Source of the DNA: Phalacrocorax aristotelis
Lineage: Eukaryota > Chordata > Aves > Suliformes > Phalacrocoracidae
Reading direction: 5' to 3'
Length of the DNA: 64,000 bases
Assembly: GCF_949628215.1 (NCBI RefSeq)
Contig: NC_134311.1
Location: forward strand, 17,670,582-17,734,581
Position 1 is the first letter of the stretch; each line of letters starts with the position of its first letter. This document shows, in pieces, positions 1 through 14,000 of this stretch. The notes beneath the pieces were generated by a model. That model did not search any database and had not been told where the DNA came from. It saw nothing but the letters and a program-made list of their open reading frames with translations. Position numbers and translations under genes: made by a program.

Positions 1-3000
1 TCTTTCTTCCTTGTCTGAAAGATGATTGTGGAACAAAATGTGTTTTGCTTCATCAATGTTTCTCACCAGTTTTCCATTAGGAAGGCTGGTGCGTGTAGAG
101 GCTGATGCCTTCAGGATCAATACAGATACTGTTTGAATCTGCTCCAGCTTTGTGTTTCTGAAAGACAAGCTTGTCTAATGGTACAGTTCTGTTGCAGTGG
201 TGTTGCAGTTCCTTCCTAGGAGCAGGACTTTTTGTGTACTGTCTTCCAAAGACAGGTGAGATGGGGGCATTTCCCCACTGAAAAGATAGAAGTGGATGGG
301 AAAAGTATTCTGTTTACCAGGGAAAGAGGATTGTATTTATCTTTCTCACTCAGCTAGGAAGCTCACAACAAGCCTGTGTTTCCACTGCTGGGGTCCATGC
401 TGCAATAACACATAAATAAAATGCCCCAAAAATCTGAATTTTGTTTAACCCTTTGGCACAACAATAGTTTTAGAAATGTTCTGGTTAAAAATTATTGTCC
501 TCCTATTCCCAGGCCATTGATTCTCCACTTCAACATTTCAGCACTTCTCAGCACATGAAGAAATCTGTGATGTTTTCTTCAGCGTTGCATCCCCCAAATA
601 TAAACTAACAGCCCACAGCCTTTTCTGTGCCTGAACTGCTTTTTCACATCTGTCTACACACTTCCCTTCTGAGCTGCCATCTCACTGTGAGCCACAAATC
701 TGCACAGCATCCCTGACTACTTATTAAGCTCTGAGAATGTGTTCACTAACATAAAGATATCAACTGAAAGCAGTGGCTGCTCTGGAGAACTCAATCAAAA
801 ATATATAAGAGAGAAGGACATAGCACTGTGAATTGGAGGGAAAAGATTAGCTTTCATATACCAGTGTATGGATGTGTACATGTAGCATGATTTTACTTGC
901 TGCCTGCACTCTTTGCTCTCTGTTTTCATAGTGCCGTCAGTGGCAGCCATAGGTATAAGACACACAGCTATCTACACCAGTGCATATAGAACTTAGGTTC
1001 TTATTTAAAAAAGGAAAAAAAATCTGTATTTCTGTCATGACTGGATTTGATAGATGGGAGGTTTGTGTACACAAAGAATATTTTTGTTTATGGAGAGAAC
1101 AAGCAAGTCCTTTTACAAAAATTACTTAGTCCCTCCCCCCCCCGCAGTGTGCTTGTTTTCAGTAGATATTTGTGTTTACCACAGTTTTTCAGTAGCGTGG
1201 TGACTGACAATTTGTTTTTCAAATCAATGGAAAATTTGTTTTTTAATAAAAAAAAAAACAACAGCAAAAATTGGCTTGCTCAGTTCTAGGCATGGTGGCT
1301 TCAGCCTTGGTATTTAAATGAGTGTATTAATAGAGTGTGCATACTCTATTAGCCAGCCTTCCATTTCCAGGTCCTCACCTCATTGTAAAGTCCTCGTTTG
1401 AGTCCTCAGGCATTCTTTTCTCTATGAGCTTTCTTTCTGCATTTATGCAAGAAAAATGTAAAATGGATAATAAAAGAAATTGGAAGCTGTTCTTAAAACA
1501 CATAAACCTCTGGTAATACGGTAAGGAACATGCCTGCACAGCATACATATATACTAGAACAGCTAGTGAGAAAAATAAACTAAAAAAAGATATTATGAGG
1601 ATATGCACTCTCAAAGCACATGGGTACAATAGAAATATACTGAGCTTTCGGGGATGCTCAATGGGCAGATTCAAATGGCTTATGTAGACACAATTGATAA
1701 GGAGCCAGCTGAGCCTGGGTAATGAAATATTCTCTTTCAAGGTTAATGTTGGACTGTCCCAAGGCTTTTCATTCCTTACTGAGTTAAGTTTTCAAGACAG
1801 CATTTGCCAAATATGGTTGGACCTGCTTGCTGTCTCACATCAAAGAGTGCAGGTGGGAGCCTGAGGATCTCCACTTCCACAGTTACAAAGCTGCACATAA
1901 AAAAGTCTTCTACGCCCTAGAACTAATCCTGCCATAAGGCAACACTATTATCACCTTCTAAATAGCTTGATGGTGATCGAGACATCTGAATAATGTCAAC
2001 TGGAGACAGATAGGGAAGTCCAGTGGGACAGTTGTTTCCAAGACTTTGGGTTCTCTGCTTCTGATATTGATGAGTTTGGATAGACACAGGGTATTATAGG
2101 CACTAATAACTCATAAATACTTGACTATTCTTTGGGGGTGTGTGGTAGAGTTCATCCTGAATGCTTGCAGCTTCAGAAAGCCTAATCCACAAGTTGGGCT
2201 ATTTAATGAAATTTGGGCTATTTAATAAAACAAGATGCCTAATAAAGGTTTTATGATAAGTCTTAAAAACTTGGAGGGCTTCCCTGGGTGAAACAAAGGC
2301 CCCATGTTAAGAGGGAGAGAGCTGGAAAGGTGGTCCATCACTGCTGTTTGCATCCCACCTCATATGCCAAAGTAAATCTGATCCCAAACCACTTCCATTT
2401 CTTTTGCATATTCATTACCTTATGCTTACCTGGAGTGTGAGCTGGAGACAAAGTTGTAATGGTAACAGATAAAGATCAGCACTTGTGCATTTCTGAGTTT
2501 TTATGAGATTAATATACATTTATTTTGTGTAGCAAGTGATATTGACTGGATTTACTTTCCTGTGTAAATTGGTGACTTTAATTCTTAATGTCTGACTTGT
2601 GATTTCATGGCTTCCACAAGCCTATCATTTCTAACAGTGTACAAGCTGAACACATTATTGCAAACGATGTATGCATTGATTGTAGTTCATCTTTCTCTTT
2701 GCATGCTGTTAACAGCGTGCAGATGGATTAAAATGCATTATTTTTGTTTGCTATTTAAAATTCTTCAAGCAGTCTATATATTCATTTAAGGGGAAATACA
2801 TCAGAATAATGAAAAAGATTGTCAGATGATGTATGAAGTGTGACTGACTACCTTTGTCATGCGATGCTGTTTCTGTTTTGTGGTTTTGAGATTGTAACTC
2901 TTCTAAGCAAAAGGAGAGAAGTCAGAAATTTCAGTCTGGCCATTAAAACATTTTTTTAATAAAGGACCTGATATTAGCACATGTGCTGTGACAGCAATGA

Positions 3001-5075
3001 AGGAAATGGTTTGCAGATTTTACCAAAGAATGACTGATACCTGGGCATTGTAACAAACGATCTCTTTCTCTAGAAATATATTCTTCCACAGACTTTGTTC
3101 TTCTTTAAAATTTGGTGCAAAGTCTTTTTACATGGATCTGTTACGCTGTTCCACAAAGGAGCTTGTTTGTGTATGGGTGTATTCCTTTATGTAAAGGAGC
3201 TGCAGATATTTTTTCTGACTTAATATAAAAAATAAATTGTCTGGTGAAATGGTTTACATGTGCCTTGAGGGTATCTCAATTATACATCTTTTCATAAAGG
3301 CGGAAGAATATCCATTGGATTAAGTATAGCTGTAATTGCCCACTAAAAAAAACCCCAAAGCCCAGCATCTCATCATCTTTTATACAGTAGTTATAAGTTA
3401 CAAGCACTCTTGCGTTCTTATCATTTGCTGTAAATTCAGTTTTGGTAGTGACTTGGATGGATCATAAATATCTGTATACATTTGGTATACACCTGTTAAC
3501 ATTCACAGAAATAACTTCAGATTTCTTACAAAATGCATGTATTGATCTGTGCTTGCATAGATAAATAGATCAATACTCCAAAGCCTCTAGACAGACGTGA
3601 ACATCAAGTACAAATGCAACAGCACAATAAAGCGTCAGCACAAGAAGTATGGTACACAGTAGAAATGTGAACTGAATATATTCAGAAACAGCATTATAAT
3701 CCTCATTCTGGATTCTTCAGGTTCTCCTTGTGTCATGAAGGAAAAGTAACAGAACTTTTAATATCTCCCATTTGTCACGCTTACCTCTGAGATGCATGGC
3801 AAAAACTCACAGCATCCTAATTGCACCATAAAACAGGAATTATTTCTAAAAGGGAAAGCTAGACCCTATGGACTCTGAGCCATTCACATACCAACTATAA
3901 ACCAAATCAAATTAATCTAACAATTCCAAAGGGAGCTATACAGTTTAACCAAATTAGGGGAAGAAAAGAAGCCCACAACAGTTTGATGGAAAATATGCAG
4001 CACCATGTTAAGCAAATGGTTTGCTACTAAATAACAGTTTCTAATTTATGTGGCAATGAGTGAGTGTAGTAATTAGACATAAAATTCATTCTTTATATTT
4101 TGCCAGAGTCTGAGATAAATGGGTATCTTGATGTGTTTCAGTGTTTTCTACCAGCTTGCCTTGAAACAATCTCAGCTGACATTGTTCTATTCTAAAATAA
4201 GATGGAACTGATCTCAAAACTTTGCTGGAATCAAAATAATTAGATAGCCCAATATCCAAAGAAGTAAGACCTTCTTTTTTTTTGCTTTTGCGTTGATAAA
4301 AAATTACTTCCCCCAAAATTCTTAATACTGTGAGAAGATTGTTTACTTGTCTACCCCAGTTTATAACCATGTAATTTTACTGACCTCTGAGGAGTTGTGC
4401 CTGGTTCATACCAGTGAGAGAGGATAATTAACAGCCCTGTTTCCATTTTGCTTCTTTGTCACCTTCAGTAGCAAGTGTGGGGGAAGCAAGGGCCATTTAT
4501 TCCAGCCAGACTTTCTTGCTCTCACTATAAGTGCACAGCTCTCATTCACTGTCTGTAATCCAATGACTCTGGCTCATCCCCAGGCCAGTAAGGCAGGAGG
4601 CATGGTGCAAATCTTTCACTCATCTGTAGAGGGGCAGTGGTGGCAGCAGCAGATTTTTGCCAGTTTCTCCTCAGCTGCTTTCCTGTGAATGGTAGAAAAC
4701 TCCAGCAGAGGAGAGAGGAATGGGGCCAGAAGGGGTTGGGGTGGAGTTCTCTAGGGAAGGGAGAAACAGCATTTGCTTCTTCATCTCCCACAGAGCAAGT
4801 TGTGCCTATGCCTTGCAGAGAGTCATGTATCCCTCCAGAAACTGGAGTCTGACCAACCATCCAGCCTTGGCAGTAATTGTTGGCTTTTGAGTATGAGTTT
4901 TAAATATATTTTATTCTATTATAATTTAAATGCAAACCTTCTCTGGCAATATGTTGTATCAGGACCATATTCTAGGCCTTGTATTTTGCCAGGAGTACCT
5001 TGAGCCAAAATTTGCAGAAAATAATCATCCTTCACCTGGGATCAGGTTAATATCCGCTGTACTTACTGATGTAGG
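1..5075. other. Non-coding host DNA
   Basis: AT-rich sequence without a convincing reading frame or a recognised repeat family. The open frames here are short, AT-driven and resemble no protein I know. A C-run lies near 1131-1143. The stretch about 2400-2800 is free of low-complexity sequence and rich in TAAT, ATTA and ATGCAT-type cores, so it could be a conserved non-coding element, but that cannot be tested without an alignment. Confidence 0.6.
1329..1350. repeat. Short perfect inverted repeat
   Basis: Eight-base arms (aatagagt and actctatt) flank a six-base loop. This may be chance in AT-rich DNA. No transposon ends or target duplication are visible around it. Confidence 0.5.
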
Positions 5076-5610
5076 TTCACAGAATCACAGACTGGCTGAG
5101 GTCAGACGTGACCACTAGAGGTCATCTGGCCCAACCCCCCTGCTCAAGCAGAAGTTGATCCTCAGACAGGGTCCTACAGACAAGGAAACTAAAACTCTGT
5201 TACTGACACCAGCTCCATAACCAATTGTTGACATGCATTATCAGTGACCTCCTCCTCTTTCCATACTGGCAGGGCCCCCATGTCCCTGCCTGTCACCCCA
5301 GAGCTCTGTAGTTGCCTTTGATGCTCTCTAGGTTGCCCCAGCAGTATCACTGGTGCCCACAAGTAGGAATATCAGGGGTATGCTCCTGTGACAGAGGAGG
5401 TGAGTCAGGAGGGGTATGAACCTCCAGTCAGAGTGTTGGACAAGGCTTGTCAGTCTCCCCACACATTCCATATCTGATCCCCCAGCAAGCAGCAAGCTTC
5501 TGCAGACAACCGGTCAGGTTGGCAGGTGGGTGCCTCCATCCCCCGCAGCACAGAGTCTCCCGCTACTGTCACTCACTGCTTCCTCAAAGTGGTCTTGCAT
5601 GCTTCAGGGA
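5076..5610 (-). mobile_element. CR1 LINE fragment, ORF1 fused to 3' end
   Basis: The plus strand begins at 5076 with the reverse complement of a CR1 3' tail (ttcacagaatcacag) and the typical ggtcatctggcccaacccccctgctcaagcag block. Read on the minus strand from about 5600 downward, the rest matches the CR1 ORF1 esterase: a GDSVLRGMEAPTCQPD stretch (the GDSLLRGTEAP motif), then HVGT-like, ESIKGNYRALG and VNNWLWSWCQ segments, with several stops. The ORF1 match stops near 5190 and the 3'-terminal sequence follows at about 5160. ORF2 (endonuclease and reverse transcriptase) is therefore absent. The high-coordinate edge is uncertain by roughly 100 bases. The copy is old and non-functional. Confidence 0.8.
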
Positions 5611-8212
5611 CAGTTGGTGCAAATGCTTTACTTGAAAGAACAACTGGTTTCCTCAGCCTTGATATTTTCCCAAAAGTGGAATTGTTCACCAGGTGTGCAG
5701 TACACCAAAATACACACAGAGGTATTTTATTTGTTTCATATTTGCGCAAATATGCATGATAGGTGGTAACTTCACGAAGCTAGCAATAGCACAAAGAAAC
5801 TACAAGGTATTTATCTTGTTACGTGATTAGTAAAAACCTACCTAAATTAATATTAATTGGTTAGTAATTATCATCTCATCTGTGGTTGGTTAACTATATT
5901 TCCATTAGCTTCACTAACTATGTAAATTAGCACACATGATCCTTACAGGAGTGGGGAAGCAAATCTTAGTCTTGAATTGAGTTGGTGGTCATGATCTCCC
6001 CCTGCTGCTTTTACCCTTCCCCTAGTATTTTTGACTGATTTCACACTTTATTACCGAGCTTTTGGCATCTTCTGAGGCAGGATGTTCCCTTTTATCATTC
6101 TTTCAGTTCTTCTTCAAGGATATGGTTGTGAAACCAATGCTTCCTTATCTCTCAGTTTCTTCCTCTGACCACCAGATTCTGTTTTGCAAAAGTCACATGG
6201 TTCACTGTTGTTACTTAGTGGAAAATACAATTTTCTGCAGGTTATCATTGAGGGCAGTGAACCTGTATTGTGTCCTCTGCCCTGGCAGGGACAGCTGCTC
6301 CAACACCTGCTGGGTAATTTGTCACCACTATACCGAAAAACATTTAGGCTATCCTGAACTCAGAAGAGGAACCCTTCTTTACATGCTTCTGCCCAGACTG
6401 CTGCCCTTGGGATCTTTGCTCTGGGCCTGGCTTTTATTAAGGCTTCTCTGCAGCACCAGCTAAAAAGGTGCTTGGCCCTCCCTTGTTGTGGAGTGCTTGC
6501 AACAAAGGCTCCCAGCACCCTTGGTCAGGGACAGCTGGCCAAGGTTTGAGGCTTCATTCCCTGTATCTGCTGGGCCAGACAGATAGTTTTCTCATTACGT
6601 GGGCATTCTTATTTGTTTGGGGCTTTTAAATCTCATTGAGGGTGAAAGTTCTGCAAATTGTAGTACTGTTAGAGATGAGATCTCTGTGTTACTGATTAGT
6701 CCCCTTCCTCAAACCCTTAGGAGACTAATTGTTGCTCACTGCTCTCTGTATGTACTTCCATGTGTTCACCCCAGACGGCCAACTGATATAATTTGATGTC
6801 CGAGGAAGCCACAACTTCTCATGGCCTGGCAGACATTGATGTTTTGCAGTAGCATGATTACAGACCCTTCCCTTCTGGATTACATTGTGGCTTCAGGGGA
6901 AGGCAGACAGATCCTGCTGCCCAGCTCAAGATGAAGAGTGATCTGTACAACCACTGACGGTGGTGGGCTCTTTGCCTGCAGGGAGTGGGAAATGTGCTGC
7001 TTTTTGTTGCTGCTACTCTTTCTCATTTAGAGAAGAAAAGGTTTGGATCTTTTCAGAAATATTTGGATTTAAAAACCTGCTACTTGCAGCTGAAGCCTTT
7101 GTTTTGATTATACAAGTTTTACTTCAGCATTTAAGTTTTCAAGGGCTATTGATGAAGAATCCCAGTTGAGGGCTAATGGTGTTAAGGAATTTTGATGCTT
7201 GATTTTTCTAAAGACTACTGAGATTAGGTAAAATATTTAAATAAAACTTCACAGATGTTGCTTTCCAAAAAGGAAAGCCAGTCCTCTGTTTGTAGAAACA
7301 TAAATTATAACTAATTTTATTAGTCACTGTATAAAAACCTTTGCTTCTTTTGCTACAAAGTATTTCCCTTCCAGAGATCAAATTTCCCCCAAAATGCTGC
7401 TACAGGTAATTTTCATATTTTTTTCTTTAATCATTGCTTTAAGCATGGCAACTGCATTGGCCAGAACCCAAATTTTCTTTGAAACTGATTAAAGTTTAAT
7501 TGTAGAGGGAAGAATAGAATTAATAAATGCCCAGCTGCGTTTCTTGATCTCTTTTCTGGTCTGTAGTTAGTAGAAGATAAAAAGAGGCAATCACTCTTTA
7601 ACCATGTAATTAATTTAAATATTGGAATAACTTAGCATTCATGAATCCATCTCTGTTTTATCTCCTCATTTTATATCTTTGTTTATCTTATCATAAAATG
7701 TGCAAAATCTGTTGGTTTCATATATGTCCAGGCCTGTGGCTGCAAAGGAAGGGAAATCATTTTAGTTTTGCTGTTAGTAAAATAAATATACTGAAATTTG
7801 TATGCTGGTCTTTGCTTTTGTGGACAAAGGCATTTTGATTTTTAAGGAAAATATCAGTTGCTAATGATATCCAACCAGTTTGATTTACACTGGTGATAGT
7901 GTCTTCATTAGTCAGAGCAAATGATTAATCCCTCCTTGCTGCAGCTGCTGTTTTGCTTTCTCAACCAGCCATTTTAATTTTCAGGTTAACAACCAGTCAG
8001 AAAGAATCCATTACGGATGATCAAACCTTGAACAAGATAGACTTTGACTGTTTGAAGTCTGGGGAAAGTTATTTGTGCTGTAATCTGCCGGTTTTGGTGC
8101 CACCCCGTTTCCACTCTATGTGCGGACACCTACCTTGTTCTTCCCTGTGCTGGTGAATTTTACCTCTTTATCCACTTTGTCAAGGTAAGTAAGAGAGCCA
8201 GAAGGAGGCCCA
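5611..8212. other. Non-coding host DNA
   Basis: Mixed sequence with a somewhat GC-richer patch around 6260-6560. An open plus-strand frame at 6062-6463 does not resemble any protein and starts without ATG. No repeat family was recognised. Confidence 0.5.
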
Positions 8213-8386
8213 TCATACAAACCCAGGGTGGGTGACAGGAGGGTCTTCTGGGTCCCCTCTCTGGGCAGGCATTGCCCTGTCATCTGTGGCATACTTTTGG
8301 TCCATGGCAGCAAAAAACTCACAAATCCTCTGCATGGTTTGGGAATTATCATGGGCTAAATGCCATTCCCAATAAGCAGTTTGAAT
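8213..8386 (-). other. Exon-like open stretch, identity unknown
   Basis: On the minus strand a pyrimidine-rich acceptor-like sequence (ccctgccctggcag) ends at 8387. It is followed by 57 open codons with a protein-like composition (it contains WEWHLAHDNSQTMQRICEFF and GDPEDPPVTHPGF), closed by TGA at 8213-8215. A second frame stays open beyond it (GLYDGPPSGSLTYLDKVDKE) and runs to a donor-like AAG/GTAGGT at 8134/8133. A 253-bp exon with one frame change, or a terminal exon, are both possible. I do not recognise the protein. It could be a host exon, a processed or retroviral relic, or chance. Confidence 0.25.
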
Positions 8387-8918
8387 CTGCCAGGGCAGGG
8401 TTCATAATACGCTTTTATTTGTTGGCATAGACACAGCCTCTGATGTTTCTGATGGGCCTGGTGGGGTACACAGGACCCAAACCTTTTGGCTGGCTGCGCG
8501 TGAGTCTGCCCCAGACCTGAAGCTGCTAGAGATTAATCAGTACTGATAATTGCCAATAAATTCTTTGTAGACATAAGGTTTGCTGAGACTTGTCAGACCC
8601 AGGCTTGAACCATAGCACCATAGTATTTTGCAAATTCACAGCATTTCTGCATGGTGTGATTAGGGATCACAGCAACTCTACTGAGCCAGGGGTTAGAGTA
8701 AGCACTGCCAGTAGGGAGGTAGAGACTCCACAGTCACTTCATGAATTAAAGATGCAGATGCATGGGTCTGACCTAGGGTTTTAACCAGCTCAGGACTCTC
8801 TACAGGCCGTCTGTGTGTGGGTGGTCAATCTATCTCATCTTGAAGAAAGGTGAGGTTTATTACCTTCAGTTGAGGCTTTTAAAGACACAAACTCTTAAAA
8901 ATCCTCCTCAGGGTGGAA

Positions 8919-8998
8919 CTTATGTATGTGCATACACATGCATGCACATACACACACGTATATATGCATACATATATAGATACATATACATATGTATT
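8919..8998. repeat. (TG/CA)(TA)-type microsatellite
   Basis: About 80 bases of alternating purine-pyrimidine sequence built from tatg, cata and acac units, degenerate throughout. It produces spurious open frames on both strands. Confidence 0.85.
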
Positions 8999-9723
8999 TC
9001 CCTTAGGTAAAAAGACATCCTTGGTGGCCTGCTGGCTAGGTCATGCAGTTCAAACTGAAAGACAAGTCCAAGTCCCTGCCCTGAACCAGACAGTATGTCC
9101 ACAAGGTAATGATTTTACATTCGCACAAATTCACAGTTTTTCTTCTGATGTAAGAACTAGACCAGGTGATTCAGGAAGCCATGGAGGCTTCTCATGTGCA
9201 CAGCACACACGCAGAGTAAACACTGCTCTTCTCTCAGTGCTTCAATATCTCCATATCCCTCTTCTTTGTTCTGCCTTGCTACAGGGAAAGAAAAACTATT
9301 GTTTCCTTTTCCACTGTACACTTACAGTCACATTTTAAGACTTTAGAGTACCTCACAGTATCCTTATTAAAGGATATAAAGATATTGTTTTTTCATAAAA
9401 CAAACTTAATTCCCTGTTGTTTGTAAGATAACGCTACATATTCTTTTTTAACAAGTCCAGTGTAATTCCTGAGCAAAAAGAGAATTTGAGACTTTTCAAT
9501 AGCAGGCTGGCTGCTATGTATGATTTCTTTATCATAGCAGGAAGTTTACACTCTTTTCTGTTTCGTCCTTTTTATGGTATTTTTGTCTGTGGGAAATTAT
9601 CTGCAAAATTGCTTTTGTAGTTTCCACAAAACAGTTAGTTCTGATAAGAAGAAACATAGAAAAATATATTTACTCATTTATGGTCAGTCACGCAATCTCA
9701 AAACATGATGTTGTGTTGTGTGT

Positions 9724-9744
9724 GCCCCCCCCAAAAAAAAAAAG
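9724..9744. repeat. C-run joined to A-run
   Basis: Eight C residues followed directly by an eleven-base A run, in an A-rich neighbourhood that continues to about 9875. Simple low-complexity sequence. Confidence 0.8.
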
Positions 9745-11016
9745 AAAACAAAAGCCCAACCCCAACAATGAAAAGAGCTATTCTTACTTTACAATATTAG
9801 TTTTATGTTTTTTCAAAGTCTCATATTTTCTGATGCCAATGAAAGAAAAAAACAATAAGAAAAAAGTACCATTTGGCTTGCAGTTTTGGGATTTATTTTT
9901 TTTACTAAGAAAACAAACATTCTGTGTTTACTTCTGTCCACCTACTTCTATAGTTCATGTAATCTGCTTTTTCTCTGTTTCTTAGGTTCTGAATGGACTT
10001 TCAGCATGAGTTCCTTAAACACAGGCAGAAATAAGTAGTTCATTTGTAAGGAAAATTGTATCCTACAGCTTAGATTTGTTATACCAACCAAAAGAACCCT
10101 TCCTCTCTGACATAGTCAAATCTGTAAAGCAGTATCATAGAATACCCTGTACACAGAAATGTTCATAAATGGAGCAGGGTGGCAAAGCATTTATCTTCTG
10201 AAGTGTTAACATACGCCACAGAAAATTTTTGTTTGCATAATTGTAATGGCTTAATGTAGCAATTCCACTTAGCTGCTCTGGTGGTTTTAGCAAGCCCTAG
10301 AGTTTGCAATCTACAGCCCAGAGTTTTGCAGTCTCTGGGTGTTAAATGCTTCCTCAGTCAAAAAAAAATTCCTGGAAATGTCGGTGCATTAACACCATGT
10401 GTTCCACCCCAGTGTTAGACATATGCAAGAGAAGGGGATATGGCTCAGCATTCTAAGAGCTTCCTTCCCTGTAAGTCACATCGGTCCTTTGGAAGTATGG
10501 TTTACAAAACCTTTCCTTTGAACAATGAGGAAAAGAAACTGAAATGTTCATCCTTTTCATTAAAGATCTCATTGTTCATGATAATGGAAGTAAATAAGAG
10601 CTGAAGGCCTGAACTGAGGTTGTAGCACTTCACCAAAGAGGTGAAGAGCAAAGTCTTTTGTCTTGTCAGCAAGATCCTGTTCCTCTAAATCCTGTGAAAA
10701 TGCCATTGTGTATGTTAAATACTTGCTTAACTAAGGCCTGAATTTTCCTTTTGCCCTAAAACCCAGTCCAAAAATTCAGTTTTATAAGTGGCTGCAAAAA
10801 CTGGATTGTTATTTATAAATTGGGTTCTTTCTGACAATGTCCTAAGAGAGTTTTGGTAATAATAGATTGCTGTCTTATTTTTATTGACTTTCTCAACAGG
10901 TACTAGTGATAGATGTAACAGGTCACTTTGTCCACTGTTGTAGACAATCAGAAGAATTCAGAACTTCTCTGGTGCGCTGTGCACTGCCAAGTACTTTGTA
11001 CTCCCATATCCATGTT

Positions 11017-11052
11017 AAAAAACAAAACAAAACAAAACAAAAACAAACAACA
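11017..11052. repeat. (AAAAC)n simple repeat
   Basis: Repeated aaaac units with minor length variation. It could be the remnant of a poly(A) tail, but no retrocopy body was recognised upstream. Confidence 0.85.
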
Positions 11053-14000
11053 TTTTTAGACACATTTTTGTTTCTTACACTTACATAAACCTAGAGCAAC
11101 TGTAATAACTCATCCTGTTATGAAGCTTTCTAGTGAAAGAAAATTCTACCCAAAATCCTGGTTTGGCCTGATTTCATCAAGTTTGTGGGTAACATTCCAG
11201 TGAGTTTGAATTATTTTCTGTTAATTTCACTATTTTGATTTTACTTCTATGTATTATATTATGTGATGTTTAAGTCAGAATATTTCAGCTGTAATGAAAT
11301 TCTTTCAACTTTGTTGATGAAGAAACAACGGGAAATACTAAAACTGACACATATCAGACTTTTCGGAATGACCAAAGTTCTGCAGATAGAGTGCCATAGT
11401 AAAATATTGGGGTGGTGCTTCTGCCCTTGTTACCTGTAAATCAGCTTTACATTCCCTCCTTTCACTCAGCACCACCTGGTCATAGCTATTAAAACAACGG
11501 CTCTGTCCTAATCTGATTTTCCATATAACTTGGGTAGCAGGTCTCATTGCTGTACCTAATGCTCGTATTAGTAGATTGGGTGCACCAGGGCTTTGTCTTC
11601 CGCAATTCAAAAGTGTTACTCCAACTAGGAAAATATACTTGATTAGATTTAAATGCCTTAGCTTCAACACACATAGGAGGCAAGTTTGTTAAAGAGGGTC
11701 TATAGATGTCCCTGTTCAGGGCACCTTACTGGTCTAGGTAATGAGTCAGCACAGCCCTGTGTTTAAAGGACTACATCTCCAGCAAAGCTGCAGGGCATAT
11801 GTGGGAAAAAATTGTTACATTTGTCTCCACCTACTTTTATGTTATATAAGTAATTGAGCTTAGAATATTAGTTTAAATAGGTAAAATAACTCACGTCTGT
11901 TACAAACAATTGGGTGACACAGAAATCCCTGTGACTTACAGAAGTTCAGTATGCCATTTCCTAAGCTACTAACTCTGAATGCTAAAAATGTAAAATACAT
12001 TCTTGCTCCAGACATGTATCCAGATTTTAAATCCTCAGAATCCTGTTTCCTTTTGCCCAACCATGGAAATGATTTCTGTAATCAGAGATATCATTTTTTG
12101 TGAGCAGTCTATTTTCTATACAAATACTTTTGCAGAATAACTTTCTGTATTACACAAAAAGACTTTTTATTTTCAGAAAAATTAATTGCTTCTAAACTAA
12201 AATACTTTCCTCAAAAATTGACTTTTCAGTATTTCTACTAGAAATTAGCATTTCTTATTAGAGTTTAAATGAACAATTTTCTGTTGTGTTTTCTCCATCT
12301 TTTTTTTTAAATAAAAGCTGTTTTAGAGATGATTGGGTAGAATTATACACCTGCTAAATTTTATTACTCAGGCTGCTGAGCTTGACTTAACCAGGTGAGT
12401 TTTTGCAAATAATATCACTTTATATGGCTTTTTTTTTTTGTAATTTTTTGTCCTCATTTCTTTTTATTTCTTCCTCTATAAATTCTTCTCTGTAAACCAG
12501 AAACCTGGGACAAATGAACTTGTATTTAGTTGATCTCAGTTCTTCCATAAACTAGCCATATACTTTTAAACCAAATCCTACTGTGCAGAATAGAGATATG
12601 CTATTTTCTTCTCCCCAGGGGCATAGCAAGTGTTTATTCATTATATCTTCAGAAGCTCTCAGTCTGCCATAGCAGCAGACATACAAATGTTGAAAATGAG
12701 GGTAGGAAAACAGAGAGTAAGTGCTACCACAATGTATGTATGGGATTACTTGTTGTAGAGATAATGAGGTTCATTGACTCCTGATGAAATACCTCCAGGC
12801 AGCAAAGGTACCTCCTTGCTTTCTATAGGCGTTACTAAGGTGAGTTCAGTGATAACCACTGCCAGAAGTTGAGCTCAAGGTATAAACACACTAGACAGTT
12901 ATAGATCATTACCCCTGGCAAACTTATGCTGCATTATCTAATTACCCACTTTCATCTCTTCTACAAGGACTGTGTAAACCTACAATATTTAAAATATAAA
13001 TAAAAACCCAACCAACTTTTAAGTACAGGTAATTATTATACCATATAGTACCTTGCCAAAAAATACTGGCTTTACTTTCCCTCCAATCTTTTGATTGTTG
13101 CCTTGTACGACGTGTACAAACCTCAGTTATCAGTCGTTCATCCTGAAGCTACATATTCTGAAAGAGCAAAACATAAGCTGGTCATTGCTTTAAAATTGCT
13201 ACAGCTTAAGTGGAGATCAATGACAGCTGATAGTTTTTATGAGAGGTAACTATAATACAACATTGTATTTAGGAGAATAAAGTTATCAAACTTATTCAAC
13301 ATTTAGATAAATGCGTTGCTGGAAGCTCATCTTTTTTATGTGGGGTTCAGCAGTAAATCCTTACACTGTGGTCATCTTTGATTGTAGTGATATGTTTAAA
13401 GTCTTCCGTGGTTTTTATCAGAAAGAAGAGGTTATAATGTAAAAGACGTTTCATACCATCCAGACTGAATACAACAAAAGAACAACAGAATGCAAATTCT
13501 GGGTTAAGTCCATGTGTATTAGAAAGAGAAGTAATACACTTCATGTGGTATAGATCACATGACATTAAAAGCAAAGAGACAAGTATTATTTTATACCTAA
13601 GTAAGAGGAAAGACTGAATGAAAAGTCAGGGCATGCTGTTTTTCAGTTTTTCACAGATTCAGGCACTCAAAACTTAATTCAAAACTGCAGTGCCAAGATA
13701 CATTCTTTTGATATGTCATCTAGCAAGTTTCCCGTTCCAAGTTTGCCGGTTGTTATTAGTTCCATAGTTGAAATATTGCTGTGAACTATGAAAGATTTGT
13801 CTGAAAATTTAAAACTTAGCACAGTGCTTGCTGACTCTATTTACAATATCAGCTGGATCACAAGAGCCAGAGATCATTGCTAGTTTCTAGAAGATAAATT
13901 GTTCTTGATTGTTTATTGAGTCTGATACAAATTATAACGTGATAAAATTATGTTAAAGCCAAAAAAAAAACAAAAAAGAAAAACTCGTGTTGGACAGTAG

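Noticed and set aside
8913..9338. 141-codon plus-strand frame
   Set aside because: Its first part translates a microsatellite, and the rest shows no protein family.
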